A DNA stretch of 64,000 bases. Origin: Acidobacteriota bacterium (GTDB taxonomy: Bacteria; Acidobacteriota; Thermoanaerobaculia; Multivoradales; JBCCEF01). This document shows, one piece after another, positions 34,254-42,303 of the stretch. The stretch lies in assembly GCA_039030395.1 (NCBI GenBank), contig JBCCEF010000001.1, positions 572,798 through 636,797 of the forward strand. The letters are read 5' to 3'. The notes beneath the pieces were generated by a model. The model did no database searches. It was not told the DNA's origin and saw nothing but the letters and a program-made list of their open reading frames with translations. Made by a program: the position numbers and the translations under genes. Each line of letters opens with the position of its first letter. Positions within the stretch are counted from its first letter, which is position 1.

Positions 34254-36299
34254 ATGCAGAACCGAGATGTCTCCCATCCCATTGCCCGCGGCCTGCGAGA
34301 CCCGGGAGACTGGGCGATGCGGGTCGCGGCGGGGCTCTACCTGCTGCCGGTGCTGCACGATCGCCTGGACTCCGCCGCGGTCGTGCGGGCGACCCTCGAA
34401 GCCCTCGACCCGGCGGCGGTGGCGGTGGAACTGCCCACCACCCTGGCGGAAGGCGCCGAGCGCGCGGTGCGGCGGCTGCCCTCGATCTCGGTGGTGATCT
34501 CGGAAACGCCCGGCGAAGACGCCCTGCTGTGGACCGTCGCTCCGGGGGATCCCCTGGCCGAAGGGCTGCGCTGGGCGCGGGAGCGGAACCGCCAGCGGGT
34601 GTTCATCGACCCCGATCTGCCCTACCGCGAGCGCCATCCGGATCCGGTCCCGGATCCCCACGCCCTGTGGCATCTCGGTGGCCGCTATCTGGAGCTGCTG
34701 GCGGAATCGGCCGCCGGTCGCTCGCCGAGCGAGGTCGATCTCCGCCGCGAGGCGGGCATGGCTCACCATCTTGAGCGGGCGCGCTCCGCTCTGGGCAACG
34801 GCCGCCTGGTGGCTCTGGTCGGAGCCGCCCATCTCCATCGCCTGGCCGAGCGGCTACGCCGGCCGGCGGCCATCCCCCTCGCCCGGGTGCGGCGGGAGGC
34901 CGTCGAGGTACGCCACCTCCACCCTCGCAGCTTGACGGCCTTGCTGCCGGATCCCCCACTCGCCCACGCCGCCTGGGAGCTGCTGCGCGACGGCGAAATA
35001 CCCGTGGAGCCGGATCTTCCGGCGGTGACCGCCCGCTGCCTCTCGCTGCTGCCGCCGCGCGGACCAGCCGGGCCGCGACCCGTCGATCCGGCACCGGGCG
35101 ACCGCCAGGCATCCGACCGGCGCCGCCACATCGCCGAAATGGCCGCCGCCCGCGGCGCCCGGCGAGGTTTCGGAGATCGTCCGGCGCTGGATCGACGGCG
35201 CCTCGGCCGCACCGTCTGGTCCGTCGCCGCCGCCTCCTACGAGCAGCAGACCGGCGAGACCCTCGCTCCTTGGCAGCGGCGGCTGTTCTTTGACTACACC
35301 GGGCGCTATGCCCGGCTCCAGGGCCTCCTCGTGCCGGGCCTCTACGAATGGGTGGTCGGCGCCCGCGGCGTTGCCGACGACAACCTGGCCTGGGAGGTTT
35401 TGCAAACGGCCCGGGCCTATCCCTGGCAGGACGAAGAGGCCGAGATCGGAACCGCCGAGATCGACGGCGACGAACTCGATCTCGGCACCCGCCGGGTGCG
35501 CTTTCGCCGCCGCTTCTTCCGCGTCAAGCAGCGACCGGTAGCGGCCCTGCCGTTGCAAGAACGCCCTACACCGGAGGATCCGAAGGAGTGGCTCTCCGGC
35601 TTCCGCCCCGGCGCCGGCCTCTGCTCCTACCCGCCGGAGGATCTGGTCGTCGAGGACTACGGGCGCTTTCTGCGGGCCCGGGCGGAGGGGCTGCTGTCGG
35701 CGGAGCTGGCGCGCTCGGAGCCCTTTTCGAGCAGCCTGCTGGACGGCATCGACCTGCGCGAGACCCTCCGCCGGCCGGACGACGGACGCCTGTGGGTGCG
35801 GGAACTCCGGCGGGTCCCGGGGCGCGCCGGATCGGTGGTGGTGCTGTTCGATTCCGGACCGGCGGAGGACCGCTATCCCTACCGCATGACCTGGCTCGGC
35901 GAACACGAGGACGAGTCGGACATGGCCTTCTACAGCACCCATCCGGCGAGCCAGGTGGTCGGGCCGGGCATTCTGCGCGCCACCTACGGCGGCTTCCTGA
36001 TGACCTGGCCGCCGGGGCGCCTGTACGACGTTTGGCTGGATCCGGATTACCGTTCCGCCCGCACGGCGGGCGAGGTACTGGTGCGAGCGGGGATTGACTA
36101 CAGCGAAGATCGCCTGGTGGCCCACGTGGCGGCACGGCCTCCGGGCCGTGGGCTGCACGCCTATGCGGTCTCACGCGGCAAGCGCCTGGTCCACATCCCA
36201 CTGGGTTCGCTGTCGCCTCAGGTGCTGCGCAAGATCCGCGTGCTGCACATCCTCGCCGGCCACGATCGGCGCGCCGTGGCCAACCAATACATTTGGTGA
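34254..36299 (+). CDS. Large protein with TraB/ChaN-like N-terminal part
   Basis: 681 residues from ATG 34254 (ATG 34317 is an alternative). I do not recognise the whole protein. The first 200 residues have an AVAVELPTTLAEGAE strand-helix and later LVALVGAAHLHRLAERL, the spaced Glu and GxxH features of the TraB/PrgY/EreA-like fold. The central and C-terminal parts (RLFFDYTGRYARLQGLLVPG, LCSYPPEDLVVEDYGRFLRAR, GVGPGILRATYGGFLMTWPP-like) are uncharacterised and lack membrane spans. Cytoplasmic, Arg-rich. The TGA stop falls on the edge of the partial palindromic repeat. Confidence 0.6.
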   Translation: MQNRDVSHPIARGLRDPGDWAMRVAAGLYLLPVLHDRLDSAAVVRATLEALDPAAVAVELPTTLAEGAERAVRRLPSISVVISETPGEDALLWTVAPGDPLAEGLRWARERNRQRVFIDPDLPYRERHPDPVPDPHALWHLGGRYLELLAESAAGRSPSEVDLRREAGMAHHLERARSALGNGRLVALVGAAHLHRLAERLRRPAAIPLARVRREAVEVRHLHPRSLTALLPDPPLAHAAWELLRDGEIPVEPDLPAVTARCLSLLPPRGPAGPRPVDPAPGDRQASDRRRHIAEMAAARGARRGFGDRPALDRRRLGRTVWSVAAASYEQQTGETLAPWQRRLFFDYTGRYARLQGLLVPGLYEWVVGARGVADDNLAWEVLQTARAYPWQDEEAEIGTAEIDGDELDLGTRRVRFRRRFFRVKQRPVAALPLQERPTPEDPKEWLSGFRPGAGLCSYPPEDLVVEDYGRFLRARAEGLLSAELARSEPFSSSLLDGIDLRETLRRPDDGRLWVRELRRVPGRAGSVVVLFDSGPAEDRYPYRMTWLGEHEDESDMAFYSTHPASQVVGPGILRATYGGFLMTWPPGRLYDVWLDPDYRSARTAGEVLVRAGIDYSEDRLVAHVAARPPGRGLHAYAVSRGKRLVHIPLGSLSPQVLRKIRVLHILAGHDRRAVANQYIW

Positions 36300-36386
36300 G
36301 GGGGCTGTGCGCCCCCCTCAGTCCGAAAAAGTGTCATTTTTCGGGTCTCACCCCCATTCCCGGCGGCCAGCCGCCGCCTCGGTCTT
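36297..36386. repeat. Dispersed palindromic repeat, copy 3 (partial, inverted)
   Basis: Read on the minus strand this matches the core of copies 1 and 2: GAGGCGGC, the GGGGTGAG(A/C)CCGAAAAA palindrome and GAGGGGGGCGC(A/C)CAGCCCCCTCA. The terminal hairpins with the TAGCAGG ends are missing. The TGA at its left edge is the stop of the TraB-like gene. Confidence 0.75.
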
Positions 36387-36396
36387 CGCCCTCGGA

Positions 36397-36430
36397 AGCG
36401 ATCTGCTCGAAAAGCAGATCGCTCTTTCTC
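36397..36430 (+). terminator. Terminator between convergent genes
   Basis: An 11-bp perfect stem AGCGATCTGCT / AGCAGATCGCT with a 5-nt loop, followed by CTTTCTCC on the plus strand. Confidence 0.7.
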
Positions 36431-36438
36431 CGATCGAG

Positions 36439-37479
36439 TTAGGCGGAGGCCTTCTCCGTCAGTTCGCCGCGCAGATTGAGGGACATGCGCCGGCGCACCT
36501 CATCCACTCCGAGGTCTAGGCTCAGCAGATAGACGAGCTTGGTGAGAGCGGCTTCCGAGGTCATATCGCGGCCGCAGGTCACGCCGGCCCGGCCGAGGGC
36601 AGAGCCGGGAGCGTAGTCGTCCATGTCGACAGTGCCGTAGAGGCACTGGGTGCAGTTGACCACCACCACCCCCCGCGCCGTCGCCTCGGCCAGCACCGCC
36701 AGCAGCTCCGGCTCCTCCGGCGCGTTGCCCACTCCGTAGGTTTCGAGCACCACCCCTTCCGTCGGCGGTTGCAGGGCGTTGCGCAAGATCTCCCGGGAGA
36801 TGCCGGGAAAGATCTTCAGGGCGATCACCTCCGCCGGCCTGACCTCGGTGAAGTGCGGCCGCTTCGGGGTGTCGGCGGCGCCACGGTGAGGTCGCCGCAC
36901 CAGGTCCGAGCGCACCTCGAGGTCGACTCCCGCAAGCCCCAAGGGCGGGAAGTTGGGTGACTCGAAGGCGTCGAAGCCGCCGGCGCTGACCTTGGTCGAA
37001 CGGTTGCCGCGCAGCAGCCGATCTCCGAAGAACAGGCACACCTCGGGGATCGGGAAACGGGCGGCGATCTGCAGCGCCGTCACCAGATTGGTACGGGCGT
37101 CGCTCCGCACCTCGATCAGCGGAATCTGCGAACCGGTGAAAATCACCGGCTTGGTGATGCCGTCGAGGGCGAAGGACAGCGCGGAGGCGGAGTAGGCCAT
37201 GGTGTCGGTACCGTGGATGACGATGAAGCCGTCGAACTCGTCCCACTGTTCCAATACCGGCCGGCCGATCCGCATCCAGTCCTGCGGCGCCATGTTGGAC
37301 GAGTCGAGCAGCGGATCGAACTCGCCGATGACGAACTCCGGCATCTCCTCGGCGTGGAGTTCTGGCATCCCCGCCATGCGCCGGGCCAAGTAGCCGGGAG
37401 CCGGGCGATAGCCGTCCGCGCCGGCCTGCATGCCGATGGTGCCGCCGGTGTTGGCGATGTACACGCGCTTCTCGCTCAC
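36439..37479 (-). CDS. ansA: L-asparaginase, type I (cytoplasmic)
   Basis: Hydrolyses asparagine to aspartate and ammonia. 346 residues from GTG 37479 with GGAGGAG six bases upstream. It resembles E. coli AnsA throughout: TGGTIGMQ with nucleophile Thr14, MPEFVIGEFDPLLDSSNMAP, HGTDTMAYSASALSF, KPVIFTGSQIPL(I)E, FFGDRLLRGNR(S)TK, SYGVGNAP-like YGVGNAPEEP, NCTQCLYGTVDM and MSLNLRGELT. No signal peptide. Divergent from the oligosaccharyltransferase gene across 82 bp. Confidence 0.96.
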   Translation of the reverse strand: MSEKRVYIANTGGTIGMQAGADGYRPAPGYLARRMAGMPELHAEEMPEFVIGEFDPLLDSSNMAPQDWMRIGRPVLEQWDEFDGFIVIHGTDTMAYSASALSFALDGITKPVIFTGSQIPLIEVRSDARTNLVTALQIAARFPIPEVCLFFGDRLLRGNRSTKVSAGGFDAFESPNFPPLGLAGVDLEVRSDLVRRPHRGAADTPKRPHFTEVRPAEVIALKIFPGISREILRNALQPPTEGVVLETYGVGNAPEEPELLAVLAEATARGVVVVNCTQCLYGTVDMDDYAPGSALGRAGVTCGRDMTSEAALTKLVYLLSLDLGVDEVRRRMSLNLRGELTEKASA

Positions 37480-37561
37480 TGATTCTCCTCCGCGGCGCGA
37501 TTCTATGCCGAGCGAGCCTGCCGCCGACGGGATACCATGACCCCTCGAGCCCCACCCTTCG

Positions 37562-39655
37562 ATGCGACGCCTCGTACCGCTTCTCCTGCTCGCCGTCACG
37601 GCGCTCTTCGCCTTCACCCTGCGGGTGGATGTGGTCTCCCACCTGCCGCCGGGCCTCGACGCCATCCACCGCGATGCGGAAGAGCGCCCGTTCCTGCACG
37701 CCGGAGATCCCTTCTACCACCTGCGCCAAAGCCGGGCGATCCTGGAGCGCGGCGCGGTGGGCACCCGCACCGTCGACGGACGTCCCTGGGACGACCTCAG
37801 TTTCGCACCGGCGGGCCGGCCGGTGCGCTCCAATCTGCTGCACCCCTTGCAGGCCGGGCTGGTACGCCTCTCGGGCAGCCGGTTGGCGCCGATGTCGGTG
37901 GTTTACTACCTGCCGGCGGTGCTGGCGGCGCTCCTCGTCGTCTTCGTCTTCATTCTCGGCCGGCGCCTCGGCGGCGTCGGATGCGGTTTGGCTGCGGCGC
38001 TGCTCGCCGCGATCCACCCGGAACTCGTCTCCCACACTCACGCCGGCATGGCGGACACCACTTCCTTGAGCCTGCTGCTGTTGACCGGCAGCCTCACCCT
38101 GGTGCCGCCGCTGGGAGACGCTCTCCTCGCCCGCCGCCCGGCGGCCGCTGCCGGCTGGAGTGCGGCGCTCGGCCTGGTGCTTCTCGCCTTCCGGGCGACC
38201 TGGGTGGGGTGGGTGGCCGCCGCCGGCCTGGCCGCCCTGGGATTGCTCCTGTGGGGACTCATGAAGCCGCCCGAAAGCCGGCAAGCCGGACGGACGCGGG
38301 GGCCGTTGATCGCTCTCGGGGCCGTCCTCGCCGCCGGCGCCGGCGGCATCGCCCTCTCCGTCGCCGGCAAGTTCGGCCGCTACTCCGGAGTCGAGGTGGA
38401 CGAGTCCTTTCCCCTCGGCACCGACCAGGTGCTCGAACTCGCCGGCCTGGCGCCGACAGAGGTGTTGAGCCGGCTCTCCTGGCCCCTCGCCCTCGCCGCC
38501 TTGGCGGGCCTCGCCGCCGCCCTGCCGCGACGCGCCGGTCCCGCGCGGCCGCTGGCAGCGACGCTCGGCCTGTGGCTGCTGCCGGCGGCGGTGGCGGGAA
38601 CCCTCGCCATGCGCTTTCTGGTGTTGGCCGTTCCGCCCCTGGCGCTGCTGGCGGCCTACGGCGGCAGCAGCCTCCTCGGCCGACTGGGTCCGCGGCCGCG
38701 GCTGCGGATCGCCATCGCTGTGACCACCCTCGCCGGCGTCGGCACAACCTTCATGCCGCGCTACGAGGTGTTTCGCCAGCGCACACCGGTGGTCGATCAG
38801 GCGGTGATGATGGCCGCCGACGCCATCGAGCGCGCCTCGCCGGCGAATGCCATCGTCAATCTTTGGTGGGACCACGGCTACCTCTACTCGGCACTGGCGA
38901 ATCGGCCGGTGATTCTGGACGGCGGCAGCTTCCAGAGCCGGCGCCTTTACTGGATCTCCCGCGCCCTCACCACCCACGACCCCACCCTCGCCCGGCAGAT
39001 CCTCCGGCTGATCGATTGCGGCGCCGAGGAGACCGTCTACGATGCCGTGCGCCTCGACACTCCGAGTGCCGAACGAGCAATCACCACTCTGCACCACGCC
39101 CTGCGCCGGGAGGATGCGCGCCGCCGGATCGAAACGCTCCTCGGCAACGGCCTCACCGGGGAGACTGCCAGCGTGGTCGAACGGGCGCTCTCTTGCCGCC
39201 CTCCCAAGGCTTGGTGGGTGGTGTCGAGCGACCTTCTCGCCAAAACCACCTCCTGGGCCCACTACGGTTCCTGGGACTTTTCGTCAACGGCCGAGGCCCG
39301 GCCGTCCGGCCCCGGCGACATCACCGCCACCTCCGCCTGTCAGTTGATCGGCTCCCAACTCGAATGCCGCAACGGCTTCCGGGCCGACCTCTCGGACCCG
39401 CGCTGGAGCGACCGAAGCATGCCGGGGCACTTCGCCTACCGCGGTCCGGTGCGGCTGGACGGTCTGGTGCCGGTGGTCTACCAGCAAGGTCGTGGGCTGC
39501 GGATGGTGTATGTCACGCGGGAACTGGCGGACAGCCTGTTCGCCCGGCTGTACTTCGAGAACGGCCGCGGCCTGGAGCACTTCCGGCTGCACCACGAGTC
39601 GAACCTGCCGGAGACCGACAAACGGGTGCTGGTCTACGAAGTCCTTTGGGACTGA
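37562..39655 (+). CDS. STT3/AglB/PglB-like oligosaccharyltransferase
   Basis: 697-residue integral membrane glycosyltransferase of the family that moves lipid-linked glycans to asparagine side chains on the periplasmic/extracellular side. The first external loop carries the metal-site motif GDPFYHLR (Asp49). About 11-13 spans follow. The C-terminal soluble domain carries the sequon-reading WWDHG (residues 435-439, WWDYG in canonical enzymes). The late segment LYFENGRGLEHFRLHHES is strongly AglB-like. WWVVSSDLLAKTTSWAHYG may form part of the catalytic pocket. No glycan-assembly (pgl/agl) cluster surrounds it. The next gene is convergent across the palindromic repeat. Confidence 0.85.
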   Translation: MRRLVPLLLLAVTALFAFTLRVDVVSHLPPGLDAIHRDAEERPFLHAGDPFYHLRQSRAILERGAVGTRTVDGRPWDDLSFAPAGRPVRSNLLHPLQAGLVRLSGSRLAPMSVVYYLPAVLAALLVVFVFILGRRLGGVGCGLAAALLAAIHPELVSHTHAGMADTTSLSLLLLTGSLTLVPPLGDALLARRPAAAAGWSAALGLVLLAFRATWVGWVAAAGLAALGLLLWGLMKPPESRQAGRTRGPLIALGAVLAAGAGGIALSVAGKFGRYSGVEVDESFPLGTDQVLELAGLAPTEVLSRLSWPLALAALAGLAAALPRRAGPARPLAATLGLWLLPAAVAGTLAMRFLVLAVPPLALLAAYGGSSLLGRLGPRPRLRIAIAVTTLAGVGTTFMPRYEVFRQRTPVVDQAVMMAADAIERASPANAIVNLWWDHGYLYSALANRPVILDGGSFQSRRLYWISRALTTHDPTLARQILRLIDCGAEETVYDAVRLDTPSAERAITTLHHALRREDARRRIETLLGNGLTGETASVVERALSCRPPKAWWVVSSDLLAKTTSWAHYGSWDFSSTAEARPSGPGDITATSACQLIGSQLECRNGFRADLSDPRWSDRSMPGHFAYRGPVRLDGLVPVVYQQGRGLRMVYVTRELADSLFARLYFENGRGLEHFRLHHESNLPETDKRVLVYEVLWD

Positions 39656-39660
39656 TCCGG

Positions 39661-39881
39661 TAGCAGGGTGCTGAAAAACTTGTCAGCACCATGCTCCGAG
39701 CCTGAAAGGCTGGGCGCCCCCGGACGAGGCGGCGCCGTAGGCGCCGTGGATGGGGTGAGCCCGAAAACATTGGTGTTTTCGGGTGAGGGGCGGACCGCGG
39801 GCGGGCGCCCAGCCCCCTGAAAAGAAAGCTAGCAGGGCAGCTGAAAGAATAGGCCGAAGGCCTTTTTCAGCAACCTGGTAG
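39661..39881. repeat. Dispersed palindromic intergenic repeat, copy 2 (full)
   Basis: Begins TAGCAGGGTGCTGAAAAA and ends TTTTTCAGCAACCTGGTA. It shares with copy 1 the left hairpin, GGCGCC stem, CCCGAAAACA...TGTTTTCGGG palindrome, CGCCCAGCCCCCT stretch, AAAGCTAGCA and GGCCTTTTTCAGCAACCTG end, with a small insertion near 39710. Fills the gap between the OST gene and the convergent SMUG gene. Confidence 0.9.
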
Positions 39882-40586
39882 CTCGATGCCCTGCTCGCGG
39901 AGCTGGCGTTCCGCTTGTTCCGCCCAGCCGCGGTTGGCGGCGGGGCTGGCCGGGCTGGGATGCAGGATGCGCCCGATCTCCAGGTCCATTCCCTGGAGGC
40001 ACCGGCGCGCCCGCCCCTCGGCGAAGGCGCCGATACCGATCACCCAGCGCGGCGTCAGGTGCTCGATGGTGCGCCGCAGTTGCAGGTCGCATTCCGCAAA
40101 CAGAACTTCCCGCTCCTCCACCGGGAGCTTGTCCGGCGTGCGGTTTTTTCCGCTCTCCTCCATGAAAGCCATAGGACAGTAGTTGGCGACGAAAAATCGC
40201 TCGAAAAATCGCTCCGGGGTACCGAAGCGATCCCGCGCCCAGCCCCACAACCGCCGACCGCTGACCTCGCTGCGCCGGCAGTCGAATCCCTCGACGGGGC
40301 GCTTGGGATGCTCCCGAACGGGGCTTTCGACAGCCCCCTCGATACCCATCCAGTCCCGCACCAGCGCCACCTCACCGAAGGGCACTCCGGTCTGCACCAT
40401 GCCCCACGGCCCCGGATTCATTCCCAAGAGAACCACTTCCTTGGGACCGGCGCCGAAGCGCTCGACGTACTGGCTCCAGGTGCTCCGGGCGTGGTCGAGA
40501 GGATTGTAGACGTGGGTGACCGGCGGCGCGAAGGTCAACGGCCGCAGTGCCGCCGACAGGTCGGCGGAGATTTCGAGCAGGGTCAT
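39867..40586 (-). CDS. Single-strand-selective uracil-DNA glycosylase (SMUG1-like)
   Basis: Removes uracil and oxidised pyrimidines from DNA to begin base-excision repair. 239 residues from ATG 40586. Catalytic motif 1 is GMNPGPWGMVQTGVPFG (55-71) and motif 2 is HPSPASPAANRGW near the C-terminus; FVANYCPMAF is also SMUG-like. The ATG overlaps the TGA of the HELLH gene upstream (ATGA), so the two are translationally coupled. The last codons (PGC) and the stop come from the palindromic repeat, replacing the ancestral C-terminal end. Confidence 0.9.
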   Translation of the reverse strand: MTLLEISADLSAALRPLTFAPPVTHVYNPLDHARSTWSQYVERFGAGPKEVVLLGMNPGPWGMVQTGVPFGEVALVRDWMGIEGAVESPVREHPKRPVEGFDCRRSEVSGRRLWGWARDRFGTPERFFERFFVANYCPMAFMEESGKNRTPDKLPVEEREVLFAECDLQLRRTIEHLTPRWVIGIGAFAEGRARRCLQGMDLEIGRILHPSPASPAANRGWAEQAERQLREQGIELPGC

Positions 40587-41302
40587 GATCCGGCGGGCGG
40601 TGCCGCCTTCGCCCCTACCGCTTCCATGGCTTTCTGACCGAGGGCCCGCGCCACCGCGGCACCCAGGGCGTAAGTGGCAAAGGCCCACAGAGCCCCCAGC
40701 GACAGGGCGCCGACATAACCGGCCCAGAGAAATCCATCCGCCGGCAGGACGCCGGCAACCAGGGCCACATCGTCACCGCGCAGCAGTTCCGACGAAGCGC
40801 TCCACGGACCGACGGCGGTGACCAGGATGGAGCCGATCTCGTAGGCGTCGCCGGTCAGCGACAGGAACGGCGCCAGAGCAAAGGGCAGCGACGCCCCGAA
40901 GAGCAGGGCGCGGCCGGCGCGGGCGGCGCGACGCAGCGCCCACACTCCGGGGAGCAGGGTCAACACGAAGGGAGCCAAGTCCGTCGCCAGGTACACCAGG
41001 TCGCTACCGCCCGTATCGAAGCCGGAAAGGCGCCCCGCATACTCGGAACCGGCGACCACGAAGGGGATGATTCGCGCCAGCAAGGCACCGCCATAGAGGG
41101 TATCGATTTCCAACCGAGTCACCTCGCCGCCGGCCAGCAGGCAGCCGTAGGCGTGCAGCAGTTCATGGAGCGGTACATACACCAACCAGCCGGCGATCAG
41201 ACCCAAGGCCATCAACCCCAGGCTGCCGTAGCCGGTCAAGGTGTGCTGTTGGCCGCGCAGCACGTCGCGCAGCGGAAGAAGCAGAACATCGAACGGGCGC
41301 AT
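40583..41302 (-). CDS. Membrane protein with HELLH zinc-protease-like motif
   Basis: 239 residues from ATG 41302; six predicted spans. The second span carries PLHELLHAYGCLLAGGEVTRLEI, the HExxH arrangement of M50/DUF3267-type intramembrane proteins. The expected distal Asp of S2P is not obvious, so peptidase activity is unproved. Coupled by ATGA overlap to the SMUG gene downstream. A longer frame to 41440 lacks coding character. Confidence 0.75.
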   Translation of the reverse strand: MRPFDVLLLPLRDVLRGQQHTLTGYGSLGLMALGLIAGWLVYVPLHELLHAYGCLLAGGEVTRLEIDTLYGGALLARIIPFVVAGSEYAGRLSGFDTGGSDLVYLATDLAPFVLTLLPGVWALRRAARAGRALLFGASLPFALAPFLSLTGDAYEIGSILVTAVGPWSASSELLRGDDVALVAGVLPADGFLWAGYVGALSLGALWAFATYALGAAVARALGQKAMEAVGAKAAPPAGS

Positions 41303-41439
41303 CGGTACGGAGGTCGGCCTCGAAAAGTCGCGTCGGAGGGGATCGGTGCGGAAGCGGTGGCAAGATTCTAGCAGGGAAGTTTTCGTGAATTGCCCTCGTT
41401 CGCGTCGTTGAACCCTCCGGCTCGGCCGGACGTACCACA

Positions 41440-41460
41440 TAGCGACCGAGGCGGTCGCTA
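41440..41460. repeat. Hairpin in the 41303-41569 intergenic region
   Basis: TAGCGACCG, AGG, CGGTCGCTA: a 9-bp perfect stem. Downstream, GTTGACCCGGTCAAC-like sequence (about 41485) forms a second small palindrome containing a TTGACC -35-like hexamer. This divergent region serves the HELLH and glutaredoxin genes. Confidence 0.5.
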
Positions 41461-41569
41461 CCGCCGGTGATGCATCGACATGAGGTTGACCCGGTCAACT
41501 GCGTGAGCGGAGAATACAGAAGCAAAAGGCCGACAACGTCCAAACGCCGATCAACAGAAGGGAATCCCT

Positions 41570-41989
41570 ATGAAGACCGTCCATCTCAAATCCAACCTGC
41601 TCCGCGCTTCGCTGCTCTTTGCCCTTCTCCTCGGCGCGGCCCTGCTGCTCACCGCTCCGGCCATGGCGACCCCGCAGGACGACGAACTGGCCGCCAGCGA
41701 GGAAACGGCCGAAGCTTTCGACGAGAAGGTCACCCTCTACATGACCACCTGGTGCGGCTGGTGCCGCAAGACCACCACGCTGCTCAACGAGCTGGGTGTG
41801 CCCTTCCGCTCCGTCGACATCGAGACCGACGCCGAAGGCAACGCAGAGTTCCGCCGCCTGGGCAACGGTCAGGGCGGCATTCCGCTGGTCGACATCGACG
41901 GCACGCTGATCCGCGGCTACAAAGAGGCCGAAATTCGCCGCCTGATCGGTGAGCTGGAAGCTAGCGGAAAGGAAGGCGACGAGAGCTAA
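41570..41989 (+). CDS. Exported glutaredoxin-like protein
   Basis: 139 residues with an N-terminal signal/anchor (residues 10-33, ending AMA) and an acidic linker. The glutaredoxin fold follows: VTLYMTTWCGWCRKTTTLL (CGWC active site), VPFRSVDIETD, GIPLVDIDG (cis-Pro) and a C-terminal helix. Classical glutaredoxins are cytoplasmic and use CPYC; export plus CGWC suggests a thioredoxin-like envelope thiol role. Ends at a strong terminator. Confidence 0.87.
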   Translation: MKTVHLKSNLLRASLLFALLLGAALLLTAPAMATPQDDELAASEETAEAFDEKVTLYMTTWCGWCRKTTTLLNELGVPFRSVDIETDAEGNAEFRRLGNGQGGIPLVDIDGTLIRGYKEAEIRRLIGELEASGKEGDES

Positions 41990-42026
41990 CCGCTCTCGTT
42001 CTGCACCTCCAGGCGATGGAGACATC

Positions 42027-42054
42027 AAGGCCCGCGCGCTGCGCGGGCCTTTCC
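42027..42054 (+). terminator. Rho-independent terminator
   Basis: AAGGCCCGCGC, GCT, GCGCGGGCCTT, then TCCTT: an 11-bp stem with triloop, 38 bp after the glutaredoxin stop. Confidence 0.88.
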
Positions 42055-42126
42055 TTATGGCGCTTCGGGCGCTACCTACCTCTCAATCGATTGGAACGGT
42101 AGGAACAGAGGGCTGGAACAGCCCCC

Positions 42127-42299
42127 TTAGGAGCCCGTGGTGAAAGTCCCGTGGGTCGCGGTGGGAGCGCTTTGCCTCCGTCCGCAAGGCGTCGAAGCGC
42201 AGGCGATGCGGTGCCATCGTTGAGCTTCGGCAACGTAGCGGCCGGTGGCAAACCGCCCCAACCCGAAGGGCGCATGGGACTTTCACCACGGGCTCCTAA
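42127..42299. mobile_element. MITE with perfect 24-bp terminal inverted repeats
   Basis: 173 bp. The left end starts TTAGGAGCCCGTGGTGAAAG and continues TCCC; the right end is its exact 24-bp complement (42276-42299). The 125-bp interior has no ORF long enough for a transposase and contains several GC-rich short stems. Target duplications are not obvious. The right end stops four bases from the leuS stop codon. Confidence 0.88.
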
Positions 42300-42303
42300 C
42301 CGT

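Noticed and set aside
36500-39262. 920-residue minus-strand frame across ansA and the OST gene
   Set aside because: Antisense to two well-supported genes; the composition (GGG, QQRR, HRRR runs) is the usual product of GC-rich wobble positions, and no family resemblance is seen.
36439-39655. Asparaginase and oligosaccharyltransferase as a functional glyco-asparagine pair
   Set aside because: They are divergent, and AnsA-type enzymes are cytoplasmic free-asparagine hydrolases; adjacency alone is not evidence.
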